The notes beneath the pieces are model-generated. The model was not told where the DNA came from, did not search any database, and saw only the letters and a list, made by a program, of their open reading frames with translations. Positions 31,206 to 42,449 of a stretch of DNA of 64,000 nucleotides are shown piece after piece. Numbering within the stretch: the stretch's first letter is position 1; every line of letters starts with the position of its first letter. Made by a program: the position numbers and the translations under genes. This DNA is from Ipomoea triloba (lineage: Eukaryota > Streptophyta > Magnoliopsida > Solanales > Convolvulaceae). Where the stretch lies: NCBI RefSeq assembly GCF_003576645.1, contig NC_044925.1, positions 11,299,860-11,363,859 on the forward strand. Direction: 5' to 3'.

Positions 31206-32174
31206 GTTGCTTTCAATTTTATTCTATGAAGATTCAAAATTGGATATGGACAATTGATTTTGAAATGTCCTGGTTTACGATAGTTGTAGCATAAATCTTA
31301 CGCGGCTTCTATGATGTTGCATTTTGATTTTCACGTGATGAATTTTTGTAGTCTCCTTTTTGCATAAATTTCTTGAATTTTCTAACAAAGAAAGAAAATT
31401 GTTCATCAGTCATAAAATCAATATTTTCAACTGACCTGGAAGTTGAAGGTTGTTCGGCCATCAAAGCAGGATTTCGAACTTCATGATCTTCTTCGATTCT
31501 AGCCTTCATTTCAAATTCATATGCCTTAAAATCACTAAACAATTTATCTGTTGATAGAATTCTTAGATCTCGGCGATCTCGCTTGGCTGTGAGCCCGTGA
31601 CTTTCATATCCCATGCAGATGGCTGGTAGTCCGAACGTAGAACTTTGGGATTAATTTTCTTCTAACTAATGATCTTGGCAAGATCATTAATTTCTCCAAG
31701 AATTTTGATTATTCTTGCCTCCATATCCGAAATTCTTTCATTTGAGAGAATTTTAAAATCTTCAAATTTCTTCATGGTGATTGTAAGCTTATTATCATTC
31801 TCTTGTTCATCGCCTTCACCGATCTTGATGAGTGCTTCCCAAATTTTCTTCCCGGTTGTGCATTTTCAAATTTTTTGGAAGATGGTATCATCTACGGCTT
31901 TGAAGAGGATATCTTTAGCCCTCAATATTTCGATCCGAACATTGGAAATTACTTCCCACATTTCATCGTGTAATGCCGATAAATGTACCTGCATGTGAAC
32001 ACTCCAGTCATCAAATTTATCAAGTGAAAATAGTAAATTTTGTGCTAAATCTTTATCCACCTTCATCTGAGATATTGAAAGAATTAATCCAATCACATAC
32101 ACTTGTAAATTGGATCTGCCTAGCAGTTAACAACAAATTGACTCAATTAGGCAACGTGCTCTGATACCAATTAC
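31206..32174 (-). pseudogene. Copia gag fragment with PBS, inverted
   Basis: Minus strand: PBS TGGTATCAGAGC at 32169-32158, then gag: KFDDWSVHMQVHLSALHDEMWEVI (32020-31950), KKIWEALIKIGEGDEQEND and ISDMEARIIKILGEINDL, then LFSDFKAYEFEMKARIEE (31530-31470), MTDEQFSFFVRKFKKFM and a decayed knuckle CYNYRKPGHFKINC, in which one Cys is Tyr. Stops and shifts break the frame. It ends at the head of the plus-oriented LTR at 31205. The rest of the element is missing. Confidence 0.75.
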
Positions 32175-33925
32175 TGATCCCAAAAGAGATAAAGTAAAGT
32201 CTAGAGAGGGAGGGGGGGGGGAGGGAGGTGTATGTAATCCTCCTACTCCACTCTACTCCTATCTCCAAGAGGAATTCACTATATCCATCACTTCTTGGTT
32301 ACAAGATATAATGAATTTCTGTGATCTAGTGCTTTGATCACCAAGCCCACAGTAATCACGCCCCAACCAGTGCCTCCAGCACTGCAACCAGGATTTCAAA
32401 CTTCCTTGTGACAATCCCCTATCTACACTCCGGTAGAGAAACCACGTACTTGTTTGAAAAAAAAGATTTTCTTTGCTTCAAACTTTGAGACTTCTTGATG
32501 AATGCTTCAATGAATATCAAGTCTCGTTTAGATGAAGATTTGCACACTCTAGATTTTCACTTGAACATTTCGTATACAACACTTGTTTGCTTGTTCAACT
32601 ATGTCTTGCATCTTTAAATCTTCATCCTTATATAGATGTTTGAGAAATTGTCCGTTGGAAAAAGACAATCTCAAATTTGAATCATTGTCAGCTAGTCTCG
32701 TAGCCTTTTCAGTCTATCAGATAATCTTTATAGACTTTATTTTATTTTTAATGTTGTGTGAAACATTAAAAATATTTCAGTAGTTATGTTTGCTTCAACC
32801 TTGGCTCTTTCTATTTTGGACTAGTCACTTTCCAAATATAACTTGAGCTCATATTTCTTTTCAATATATAAACGGCTACTGCATCCTTAATTTAATCTGG
32901 ATTGAGATTTCCTGAAATTGCATCTTTAATTGAATTAGATCCCATAATTAAATTGTGTCTCCAATTTAATCTCTTCTTAAAAATCGGATCTCATCTCCTT
33001 TAGATCTTAGCCCTTTGGAATCTCATCCCTTCCAACTTTGCCCTTCCAATTTAATCTCTTCTTAGCCCTTTGGAATCTCACCCCTGCCCTTCGAAACCTT
33101 GGCTCTTCAAATAGATTTGAAATCTCAACCCTTTCTTTATTTAGACTTCAAATAGATTTGAAATCTCAACACTTTCTTTATTTAGACATGAAATCTCATC
33201 ACTTTGCTCATGATATCGTTTGACTTGCAAACCTTTGCTCATGATATCTCATCTCATGAATAAACACCAACTCCTTCATGATATCTCATCTCATGAATAA
33301 TCTCATGAATAAACACCAACTTCTTCCCTATTTCAAAATCTCTGCCCTTTGAAACCCATGAAAACTCATTTGTAGTCTCACGCCAACTTCGTCTAGGAAT
33401 TCCGTCGAAACTTGATCTCATACTTTGACTCCTTAGGTAATTTTGACTATTTTCAAAATTTACCTTGAAAAATATAGATAATGAGATTTGATCATTGGAC
33501 TTGCAATCATAATATTAAGTTCTTAACCATTCCACCTGTACAAATTATTAGTTAATAATATTTTTTTTAATGTACTCCTTTTCTTGATCCTCAAGTAAAC
33601 GTATGCTCATCTTCTCCAATTTATGCCATTTCTACTCCTTCCTCCATGCTTCAAATACTTTGTACTTCCGTGATTTTGCTATCTCCGAATTTATTTTCTT
33701 CCAAATGATGATACTTTCGAATTTTCCTTCTACGAAAATTCATTGAATTTAATTCTTGATTTTCCTTTTATTTTTGACTCACTTAGATACTAGACAAATA
33801 AAATGGGGATTCTAATATTTTTCAATATAATTTGACATATCAAAATCTATTACAATTTATTCCTAAGATATACAAGTTTATTCACCCCTCTAGACTTGTA
33901 ACGACCCAACCCTTTGGGACCAACA
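32175..33925 (-). repeat. Copia LTR, minus orientation, 1,751 bp
   Basis: Minus strand begins TGTTGGTCCCAAAGGG at 33925 and ends TTTTGGGATCA at 32175, four bases before the PBS region. A TATATAAGG box lies at 32636-32628. U3 contains tandemly repeated phrases (gatttgaaatctcaac at 33115-33180; ctcatgaataaacaccaac at 33254-33320). The preceding gag fragment shares the orientation. Confidence 0.7.
33000..33325. repeat. Nested direct repeats in the LTR U3
   Basis: Three sets: a phrase with cttagccctttggaatctca twice (33005, 33062), one with caaatagatttgaaatctca twice (33107, 33149) and one with gatatctcatctcatgaata twice (33243, 33279). Confidence 0.8.
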
Positions 33926-34969
33926 TTTTGTTATAACTCCATTAGTTTTTGGTCCTTTTAGTCGTCCAAATGAATAATCTACAATGATTTTGATTATACT
34001 CTCGGGCAAAACACCTTTTTTTTTTTGGATTTACATTGAGTAAACTTCACTTGTATAATAACTCGCAAACCTCATAAAAAAATAAATTATTGTGAGATGA
34101 GTTTGGACGAAAGAATATTAACAAGAATTGAACCCGTGAAACATTAATTACGAAAATCATGTTTCACCCATTATATTTACCACCACCTATTTCAGCGCAC
34201 AAAGCATAGCTACAAATCGAACCACTAAATTTAATTTACTACATCATTATTGAGATATGAATTGGAAAGTGTCACTTTTGTAACGAAAATTTATTAGGCA
34301 AATGTATATTTGCCTAGTTTCTGGATACATTCACCCGCCCCTTTGAAGCAACAATCTTGAAATCCTCCCTGAAATTATGGAGGGGACATGAATGCCCTCT
34401 TATCTGGTTGGAGGGACTTCCAATGGTTAAGAAAGCTAGAATTTAGGATAAGAATATGGAATTGAAGTTTCCTGTCAAAGAGCTAGAGATTATTAGAGGC
34501 CCGCATATGTGTAGACTTAACTTTAGTAAATGATATGAGAAACGGGCTTACAACTTGATCTAAAGAGTTTGGTCTTCCTAGGACTCTAACAATCACATGA
34601 TCTGCTTAGAGAAGGCACACTAGGGGTGGGTCGGTCTACACATTCTAGAAAATTTCTCCCCTACTGGACTCTAACAACTACTTCAAACATGATGCCATTT
34701 TTTTCTGGATGTAGCAAGTAAATATTAAATTTGAAAATTTTATCTAAAATTGTATAATGAGTTCGAAGCCTCTTTCTTTAATTTCCCATCTTTTAACTTA
34801 ATTTTAGGAATGATTTGGTATGTCAGCAACATTTTAAAACTTAATAACAAGTCAAAAAAATGTTCCAAGTTTGTAATAAATGTTTAAAAGTAGGTTAAAA
34901 ATAAATTTTTTTTTTGAAGTGTAAGGCTATGCACAACAATGGGTTTTAGGGTATTTTTTGCAAAAGAAA
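33926..34969. other. AT-rich spacer
   Basis: No gene or element end found. T-run at 34017-34026. Confidence 0.5.
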
Positions 34970-35213
34970 AAACTATATGGAATCAGAATGGCCTGGGTAT
35001 CAAATACTTGGTAATTGTAATAGGTTTTGGTAAAAGTATTTTGCATGTTTGGTAGTAGGGTAGAATGGGAATGATTGTTAATAGTTGGTAAAGCTGCTGA
35101 GGAGGAAGGAAATGAAACTCTTATAGTAGTTTTTAAAAACCTGTCAACCAAACAATAACAATAAGTAACTTCGATACCTATTCCTGATAGCTAAACATGT
35201 AAACCAAACACCT
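34970..35213. mobile_element. Decayed Tourist-like MITE
   Basis: The body (ggtatcaaatacttggtaat, ttttgcatgtttggtagta, tggaatgggaatgatt) matches the MITE at 37772-38070, but the ends and TTA duplication have decayed. Confidence 0.6.
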
Positions 35214-36249
35214 ATATGTTAGGTTTTTTAAGCTGATGTGGGAGGGTTTTTTTGGAGTTTATTTTCCTACACGTTTAAGTTTTTTGTAGGCCTCAACTTT
35301 GAGGAAAAAGATGCTCAAACTGTACGTTTCGCGCACTGCCGCGCCTGCACGTGCCTGTTAGACGCATGAAAGCTTCTTTTTTTGTGAGAATTTTTTTGTT
35401 CTTTTTTTTCTTTTCGTTTCTTTTTCTCCTCTTTTTTCTTTCTCTCATCTCTTCTACTCTGACGTACTAACATAAACCTAAAAAAAAAATCAATACTATT
35501 GAGGTTGTTCTAATAAACCTGTAGGTTAACACTAATACAAACAAACAATATATAAAAATTATGAGAAGTGAGTGTTGGCGTAGGGCATAGGGTAGAATTG
35601 AATTTAATGAAATAGGGAAACTTTACCTAACACATGCAAAGCAACTGTATGATATAAAATATTGTACAACAGGTGTAACACTGTTACATATTCCTGGGCA
35701 GGCATGACTCGTGAGGCATGGCTTATGGGTTATGGCTACTTGCTCCCACAAACCAACAGATATTGTTGTCTACACCAAATCCAGCAAAAACTATTTTTGT
35801 ATACACGCCCAAATCTCAGTACTGCCACGCACCAACTGTTCCTTGTTACCTAAACTTAACTGCCCATCACCACTATAAAATCACCAATTATATTTTATTC
35901 AACGTATGTAAATTATAGCCAAGTTACGTTAATTAATATTAAAATTCTTTATCTTACGAATTGTGAGTAATTCGTTGGGAAAGAAAGTGTTTTTATTTTG
36001 ATAAATTTATTTTAAATATTCCAGTAAAAGTGTTGTCCCGCTCATCAAGTAATATTAAACATAATGCCAACTCAATTATATAGGCATATAGACTTCACTT
36101 TACAAAATTGATATGATGGAGATGCATGTTAGAACATCAGTCTCATTTGTAGGCGATGTTTGTGGTTAAGTGCATGAGTTAATGGGGAAGACGAAGCAAG
36201 AGCACGTGAAAAAACAGTTGCAATTTGCATGTAAGCAAAAGAATATATA

Positions 36250-36257
<8 letters not shown>
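35214..36257. other. Spacer with no gene
   Basis: AT-rich, with a GC-rich patch at 35325-35365 (cgcgcactgccgcgcctgcacgtgcc) and a CT-rich run at 35395-35455. Confidence 0.5.

Positions 36258-36292
<35 letters not shown>
36258..36292. repeat. (TA)n microsatellite, left
   Basis: About 17 TA units, ending at the agggacggagcc sequence. Confidence 0.9.
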
Positions 36293-36296
<4 letters not shown>

Positions 36297-36822
36297 ACGG
36301 AGCCAGAAAATCAATTGAGTGTGGTGAAATTTAAATTACGTTAGAAATGTCAATGACAAAATATCAAACAACCATAATAAAGTTAAAATACAAATTACAT
36401 TATAAATTACAATATAAGGTAGATTACATTATAGTAGGGTTGGAGCCAAAAATATACTTGAGTGGGTGAAAATGTGAAAATATTTATGACAAAATATGAA
36501 ACATAATCAATTAAATAAAATAATTTGAATAACACTATATTCATAAATACTTTTTAATTTCTAAGGGAGGATTAAAAAATACTTAATTTATCTTGTGAAG
36601 AAATGAAAGAAATAAAATAAGAATAAGTGTTGCTAATAAAATTTGAACTTGTGACCTAGGCTTTCTAACGCCATGTTTAGAGTTTAACTCTCTAAAAGTA
36701 AGCTACTCAAACTATATTAAAAATTCAAACATAAATATAAGTTTTATATACACTTTAATGCTATATATGTGTACATAGCAGCGGCTCCCACTACCCCGGA
36801 CCCATAATAGCTCCGTCTATTA
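36293..36822. mobile_element. Possible short TIR element in a (TA)n tract
   Basis: Left end gggACGGAGCCA and right end tAGCTCCGTct are short inverted repeats, and (TA)n follows on both sides (36822-36841 on the right). A second, internal gttggagccaaaaatatacttgag copy near 36439 suggests a nested or duplicated end. No coding region. Confidence 0.4.
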
Positions 36823-36841
36823 TATATATATATATATATAT
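36822..36841. repeat. (TA)n microsatellite, right
   Basis: About ten TA units after the right end of the putative TIR element. Confidence 0.85.
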
Positions 36842-37768
36842 TTAAAGACAGGACTTCTCGTGCAACCGGTGCGAATTGCACTATTAGGTATGCCTAAATG
36901 TACCACACAGTGTTCAGAAATGCACCAGAATAAAATGTACAAATGCACCACCACACACTAAAAGTGAACTGACACCTATAAATTTGCTAAGACCAAAAGT
37001 AGAATTAACTCTAACAAAAATTTAAGTGTGGCCATTCAAATAGCTAGGAGTATAAGGCCATTCAAGTATAATGCTATTAACCAATTACCCTCTTCATCTT
37101 CATCATATCCCTCGCATGGACTATGGACCAACTATCCTTTTCTTCTTCAACAGTACCCCTATATGTTATACCATGATACCCTATTTTAGCTTATTCCCAC
37201 CCATACACATTCTATATTTACCCGACTTTGATCCCACCCAACCAATTACCTTTTTTTTTTTTTTTTTAACCAAAGACTACATTTACTCTACTTTGACCAC
37301 TACAATTATTCATACTTTTTCAATTCCTATGTAAAATTTACTAAAATGAAAAATTATATTTATCAATAAAAAAATTCATAAGTAAATTACTGAAATCTGT
37401 AAGCGTTTAATTTATCAACATATTTTGTTTGTAAAATACTGCAATTTATATGTATTTAAGTTGTAATTATTTAATTTGTTGTTAGGTCTGTTGATATGTT
37501 GTTTTCCTGTAGTGATTCATTCCATTATTTCCATCCCTTTTATTTCACTATTTACTTGTGATTTTTTATTTTTCAATGCAAGAAAGATCGAATAAGAAAA
37601 ATTTACATAAAATGAGACTAAATCGTGCTTGAAGAATCAGTTGGAAGTAATGCATTGTTGTGTGCCATCGGAAGGACTCTCAAAAATATGTATCCCATTT
37701 TGCAATTGGTCATAAGAGTTAGCTTCTCAATTTGATGAAAAGAGTTCTACTAAATGTATTATCAAATC
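36842..37768. other. AT-rich spacer with a remnant MITE end
   Basis: At 36970-37012 the phrase of the type cctataaatttgctaagacc...agaattaactc resembles the right arm of the Mutator-like MITE at 18164-18562. Short repeats of atgcacca at 36908-36950. T-run at 37250-37267. No gene. Confidence 0.45.
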
Positions 37769-37771
37769 TTA

Positions 37772-38070
37772 GGGTGTGTTTGGTTCGCACGTGGGAATCG
37801 GAATCGGAATTGGTATCAAATACTTGATAATGGTAATGGGTTTTTGTGAAAGTTTTTTGCATGTTTGGTAGTATGGTGGAATGGGAATGATTATCAATAG
37901 TTGGGGAAGAAATGAGGAAGGGGGATGAAACCCTTATTTAAAAAGGTATGGGTTTTGTCATTAATGGGGTATTCCAAACCCATAATAGCATTCATAAAAC
38001 CTATCAACCAAACACTAACAATCACTATTATACCCATTCCTTATGCCTAAACCCCCAACCAAACACACCC
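37772..38070. mobile_element. Tourist-like MITE, 299 bp, intact ends
   Basis: GGGTGTGTTTGGTT at the left and AACCAAACACACCC at the right are a perfect 14 bp inverted repeat. TTA stands at 37769-37771 and 38071-38073. Confidence 0.88.
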
Positions 38071-38147
38071 TTACTCTCTCAAATTACTGCTTGATGTGGC
38101 GGACGTTGATAAATTATTTTTTTCATGGGCCCCACAAAAGTGTCTTC

Positions 38148-38435
38148 GGCCCTGTTTGGTAAATAATCAGCCTATCAGCCAATTTTGGCTTATTTGACCA
38201 CTATTAGTTGGTAAATAATAAGCTTTTTGTAACTCCAAAATGCTAAAATTCAAAAGGCTACTCATAGTAGCCTTTTCAAATAGCTTTTTGAGAAAAGAAA
38301 TTATACCAAACAGCTATCAGCTAACAGCTAATTTATCAAACAACTTTCTACAATCAGCCAATGTTATCAACAAATCACACCTTCTAACCCAAACAGCCAA
38401 CCCAATCAGCTAACAGCCATTTACCAAACACGACC
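38148..38435. mobile_element. Short TIR MITE, 288 bp
   Basis: GGCCCTGTTTGGTAAAT at the left and ATTTACCAAACACGACC at the right form a 17 bp repeat with two mismatches. TTC on both sides (38145-38147, 38436-38438). The inside contains many cagctatcagctaac phrases. Superfamily uncertain (PIF/Harbinger-like or hAT-like). Confidence 0.75.
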
Positions 38436-38438
38436 TTC

Positions 38439-39961
38439 ATCAAAATTTTAAGTATGAATAAAGTTGGAAGTAGAGAATGTGAGTACATATAGTATTTGAA
38501 AAACTCTTATAAACTTAATATTTTATTTTAATTGTTGTGTGTTTTTTCATAAAACAAGGCAGGTTTATATACAAAGAGAAAGGATTAAAAGGCAATATAG
38601 CAAGATACAAGCTATATATATACTATGTTAACTCCTTGATTATAGGCACGAGTTGATGAGAATGATTCCTTTGAATATTTCCTTGATTTTTTGGGGTGAT
38701 ATTTGTTTCCATTGTTTGTGTAAAATATTTTATTTCCTCAATTAGCTTTTCTTCCTTATCAGTATTTTCTTGATGAATATGCATGAATGCATGATAGTGC
38801 ATTGGTACGTAGTCAGAGTCACATTATTCAATTGAAAATTTTGATGTGAACCATTTTGACAGTGAGGGTCTTTATTGTTTACTACTTGATGGTTAGCTTT
38901 AATAATTTTGCAGTAGTCAGTTAAGAGTTGCTTCATTTCATAACTCCACATTTATGAAATTTTTGGATCAACGCTATTTTTGAAAGAGCAATGAGATTGA
39001 AAGAATTAGAGAAATGGTAGTGAGATTAAAGCGATTAGATTTCTCTAGTCAGAGTTACATTATTCAATTGAAAATTTTGACATTATAGATGTAAACCATT
39101 TAGATACTTTGACATAAGGGTATTTTATTTGAAAAGAAAATTATAATTTATGCTCCTTACTTATAGATTAGTTATAAATGTTACCTCTTAATTTTAAGTG
39201 GTATAAATGTTGTTTCTGAATTTTTTGAATGCGTGTATATATTACTCATTTCCGTTATAAATGTTACCCTTGAATTCTTATGAATTTTCTGAACGGGGAT
39301 GAGCATTATAATACCTAGATAGAGATGGAAGATGAATGATTAAATGAAAACAGAAGTCGAGAGGGAGAAGAAGAAGAAGAAGAAGAAGAGGGAAAGTGCA
39401 CGTGGGGGAGGATAAGGCTGCCATGCATGCATATTGACTGACCAACAAAATGTTGGACTGTGAGGTTTGGCTTCTTCTTCTTCTTCGGTCCTCGATCACC
39501 CCAAGTGTTGTGTGGCCGACAACACAATATTAGATTAGATTGGGAATTCTGCTTCCATCTGTGCATCCTGACACTACCTGCGCATGGGGGCCCTGCCTTT
39601 CTTCAACTCTCACTCCACCCCAAGAAGACCGCAATCGATCACTTTCCGGTTTGTTCATTCACGAGTGGAAAGCGTTACTATACATGTTGGTTTCACGGGG
39701 GCCACGGGGACTAAGTCATCAATACAACCATAAAACAATTATTGAAAGAAATCGAGATGACAAATTGATAGTATTATTGGTAGAAGATTTAAAGCTCCTC
39801 TCCTTTCAATGTGTCCAAAAAGATATTTATACAAGGTCTACATGCTTGGAGAATTAAAAAAAAAAAAAAAGTAAAAAAGTTAACAAATTTGATCTTAAGA
39901 AAGTTTTATAAGTTATCAGATTGCTTTTCTAACGGTGAAAAGGAGAAATCTTTGAGATATC
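38439..39961. other. Spacer with direct repeat, (GAA)n and promoter-like motifs
   Basis: A direct repeat of about 45 bp (cattattcaattgaaaatttt) occurs at 38813-38860 and 39051-39100. (GAA)7 lies at 39366-39389 and an inverted CTT run at 39470-39486. A motif cluster at 39398-39445 includes CACGTG, GATAAG, CATGCATGCAT and TTGACT. No open frame beyond 105 codons is convincing. Confidence 0.5.
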
Positions 39962-39995
39962 TGATGCGGTCTGAAATTCCATTAAGAGTACCAAT
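39962..39995 (+). repeat. LTR fragment (5' end) of the family at 2795-3608
   Basis: TGATGCGGTCTGAAATTCC, then attaagagtaccaat, corresponds to the first bases of that LTR. It continues at 40696 after the inserted element. Confidence 0.7.
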
Positions 39996-40695
39996 GGCAA
40001 ATTATACTGTGCACCACGTACCTAAACGACGTCGTTTTGAGCATTGTAAACTAATCGTCCGTTTTTTTTTTAAAATCACTTTTCCCGTTTCGGCCGCTCT
40101 CTGTATTTATGTTAATATTCTGTGTATTCCAAGCAATCATTCTATGTATTCTAGGCAACCGTTCTGTGTATTATAGGCAACCGTTATGTGTATTCATGTT
40201 AGTAACACATGTTGTGATGTGTTTGTGCATTCGAATGTTTAGGATGATGAGTTATGTGTATTTTGTGTAAATATTATGTGTATTCATGTTATTAACACAA
40301 GTTGTGATGTGTTTGTGCATTCGAATGTTAGGATGATGAGTTCTGTGTATTATGGGCATCAATATTCTGTGTATTATGGGCAAACATTCTGTGTATTCTA
40401 GGCAAACGTTCTGTGTATTCTATATAATGATTATGTGTATTATAGATAATGAATTCCCTGGAGTCATTCGCGTCCACTAACATTTGTGTATTTTTTGTCA
40501 ATATTTTGTGTATTCCGGGCAAACATTCTGTGTATTCTAGGCAAACGTTCTGTGTATTATAGATAATGATTATGTGTATTATAGATAATGAATTCCTTGA
40601 GTCATTCGCGTCCGCGTCTACTAACACCGAAACGACGTCGTTTTACGTACATGGTGCACATTGCTATGTGCACCGTGGTGCAGGGTATAACGATT
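39996..40695. mobile_element. Foldback / Mutator-like element with inner minisatellite, 700 bp
   Basis: The 10 bp GAGTACCAAT stands on both sides (39986-39995, 40696-40705), in the middle of the older LTR. Inverted ends share tatac...tgcaccacgtac and AAACGACGTCGTTT, near 40005-40040 and 40625-40690. The middle (about 40090-40600) is built of variants of ttctgtgtatt-taggcaaa. No transposase. Confidence 0.82.
40090..40600. repeat. Minisatellite, about 20-25 bp unit (ctgtgtattntaggcaa)
   Basis: At least a dozen variants of tctgtgtattctaggcaacc appear, together with longer repeats (gtgatgtgtttgtgcattcgaatgtt twice; gataatgaattcc...gagtcattcgcgtcc twice). Confidence 0.82.
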
Positions 40696-40895
40696 GAGTA
40701 CCAATTGGGCCAATCACAAGGTCCAAGTCGAAACAATTAAGACAATTCTTTATTGGTTATGTAAAAAAATAGAGGAAATCCAAGTTAAGTCCATTTGCTA
40801 AAGATGAAAAAGAACTCAATGCTTTTTATAATTGATTAAGTGCTAATTTTGGGATTAAATTAGACTCAAATAAGTCCTATTATTTTTGTCCTTAT
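40696..40895 (+). repeat. LTR fragment continued (family of 2795-3608)
   Basis: Reads tgggccaatcacaaggtcc and onward to ctattattttt, following the LTR at 2840-3020 with several changes, then diverges near 40895. This is an old, truncated member of that family. Confidence 0.75.
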
Positions 40896-41480
40896 TTGGA
40901 AGTTATTTATAAAAAAAAAAACGGTTTAAAAAATCAAGAAAGTTGAAAAAAAATTGAAAATGAGAAAGAATAAGGTTGGGGATATAGAAGTAGAATAATG
41001 AATATATTTCATCAACAGGTTTGGAAGGCTTAAATAGCCATGCATACAACTAAAACTCCACAGTCTACGAAACAGTTAATAGCTAGACTTATTCTAATCC
41101 TACAAACTAGGATGAGTCAGCACAACATAATATGTTATTCCTTCTTAGGGGAAAGAATCTGGTTGGTAGGTGAATCTTGGAGGGAAAAGGAAGGGGAAAA
41201 AGTATTAGGTTGGAAGGCGTTCTTGATAGATTCCTATTTGGTTGTGGTACACTTAAATCCCTTTTACGTTCTATTTGTGTCTATATGATATTTTGATTAT
41301 GATATTGGTCTTGCATATCTTTCTGCCATACTTCTTTCTTTCTTTTCCTTTTTCTTTCAAATCTTGCTTAGTTTCTTCGCTTGTATATTGTTCTTTTTCT
41401 TTGCTTCTTGCTTTCAATTTTATTGCCTACCTTGCTATACACCCTTGTTCTCAAAGGCTTGTGAAATCTTACAAGGTATG
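40896..41480. other. Host flank of the Sirevirus-like element
   Basis: No gene recognised. The last bases read ttacaaggtatg directly before the LTR; a frame NFIAYLAIHPCSQRLVKSYK ends there. (CT)-rich near 41330-41400. Confidence 0.4.
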
Positions 41481-42325
41481 TGTTAATAAAGAATGTTAAA
41501 CAAAGTTTTCTTAAAAGAAACTCCCTGAGTTGTACCAAGTTTTTTGACAATATGTATTTAGTTCAGTAGATAGTTCAAAACTGGTTTGTCAAAATGTTGT
41601 AGTCTTGTAGTAGTTTTGTACATGAAGTAGTTCAGAAGACCTTGAAGACTCTGAAGACAACTTACTGAACGAGTATCTGCACAAGAGCATAAAAGATGTT
41701 CGGAGTTGGTTACTGAAGTTTCAACTGCTTCCCAGATTCAGAAAAGGATAAATATGAGCCAACTCTTATTGTGAAGGGTTAGAGAAATTTACTCTGAAGA
41801 TCTGGATAAGAAGTTCTTTGTATGCGATTAAGAGAAATCTTGGCAAAGCTTATTGACTCAAGATACATCTTCTCCATGAAGTTAGTTGGGCAAGCATTCA
41901 CTCTGAAAGTCGCTCGTGCAACTATTGAGGGGGAGCCTCAATTCAAGAAGATCAGAAGATCAAGTTCTTGTCAACTCTTCAAGGTTGAACTCTAGAATGG
42001 AGCTGTGATGACTTTCTAGAGCGACCGTGTGATACACAACTGTAATCGGTGGTACATTTCATAGTGTTGATCAATGAAGAGGTGGGCAATCAGAGTGATG
42101 CCCCCCCAGATGTAGGAACTGAGGTTCCGAACTGGTTATCAATTGCTTGTGTCTTTACTGCTTTAGAAGTTTTATATATATTACTGCATTACAGCATAAA
42201 TTGAACTAATCTCTGCACTAGGTTAAATTGTGGTTAAGTGTCCTCAAATGACTCTAGCAATTAGGTTCATAAATTGGGAGCCACTTATAAACTCTAGGAC
42301 CCAGACTCAGGTAGTCTAAATTTCA
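41481..42325 (+). repeat. 5' LTR of the Sirevirus-like element, print 1
   Basis: 845 bp, TGTTAATAAAG...AAATTTCA. Compared by eye with the complete 3' LTR at 56504-57353 there are about 33 substitutions plus a few small indels (about 4 percent), so the insertion is clearly older than that at 2795-6021. Confidence 0.9.
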
Positions 42326-42327
42326 AT

Positions 42328-42341
42328 TGGTATCAAAGCCC
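42328..42341 (+). promoter_or_regulatory. Primer binding site, tRNA-Met type
   Basis: TGGTATCAAAGCCC, two bases after the LTR, differs from the usual TGGTATCAGAGC by one base. Confidence 0.8.
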
Positions 42342-42449
42342 AGTCTCAAGACTCTTCTCTTGATATTCGATCTTTCAAAATCTTCTTTTTTCTTTGTTCT
42401 ATTCTAACCCTGATTTTTCAAGATTGTTGCTGTGCTTACAATCGTGTCT

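Noticed and set aside
37071..37334. An 87-codon frame rich in Phe/Pro/Tyr
   Set aside because: Low complexity, overlaps a T-run, no start context or homology pattern.
39460..39857. Overlapping frames of 84 and 105 codons
   Set aside because: Built on CTT repeats and without recognisable domain; overlapping frames with no preference.
40328..40627. 99-codon minus-strand repetitive frame (NTQN, EYTE repeats)
   Set aside because: Translation of the minisatellite inside the foldback element, also printed at 48595-48894.
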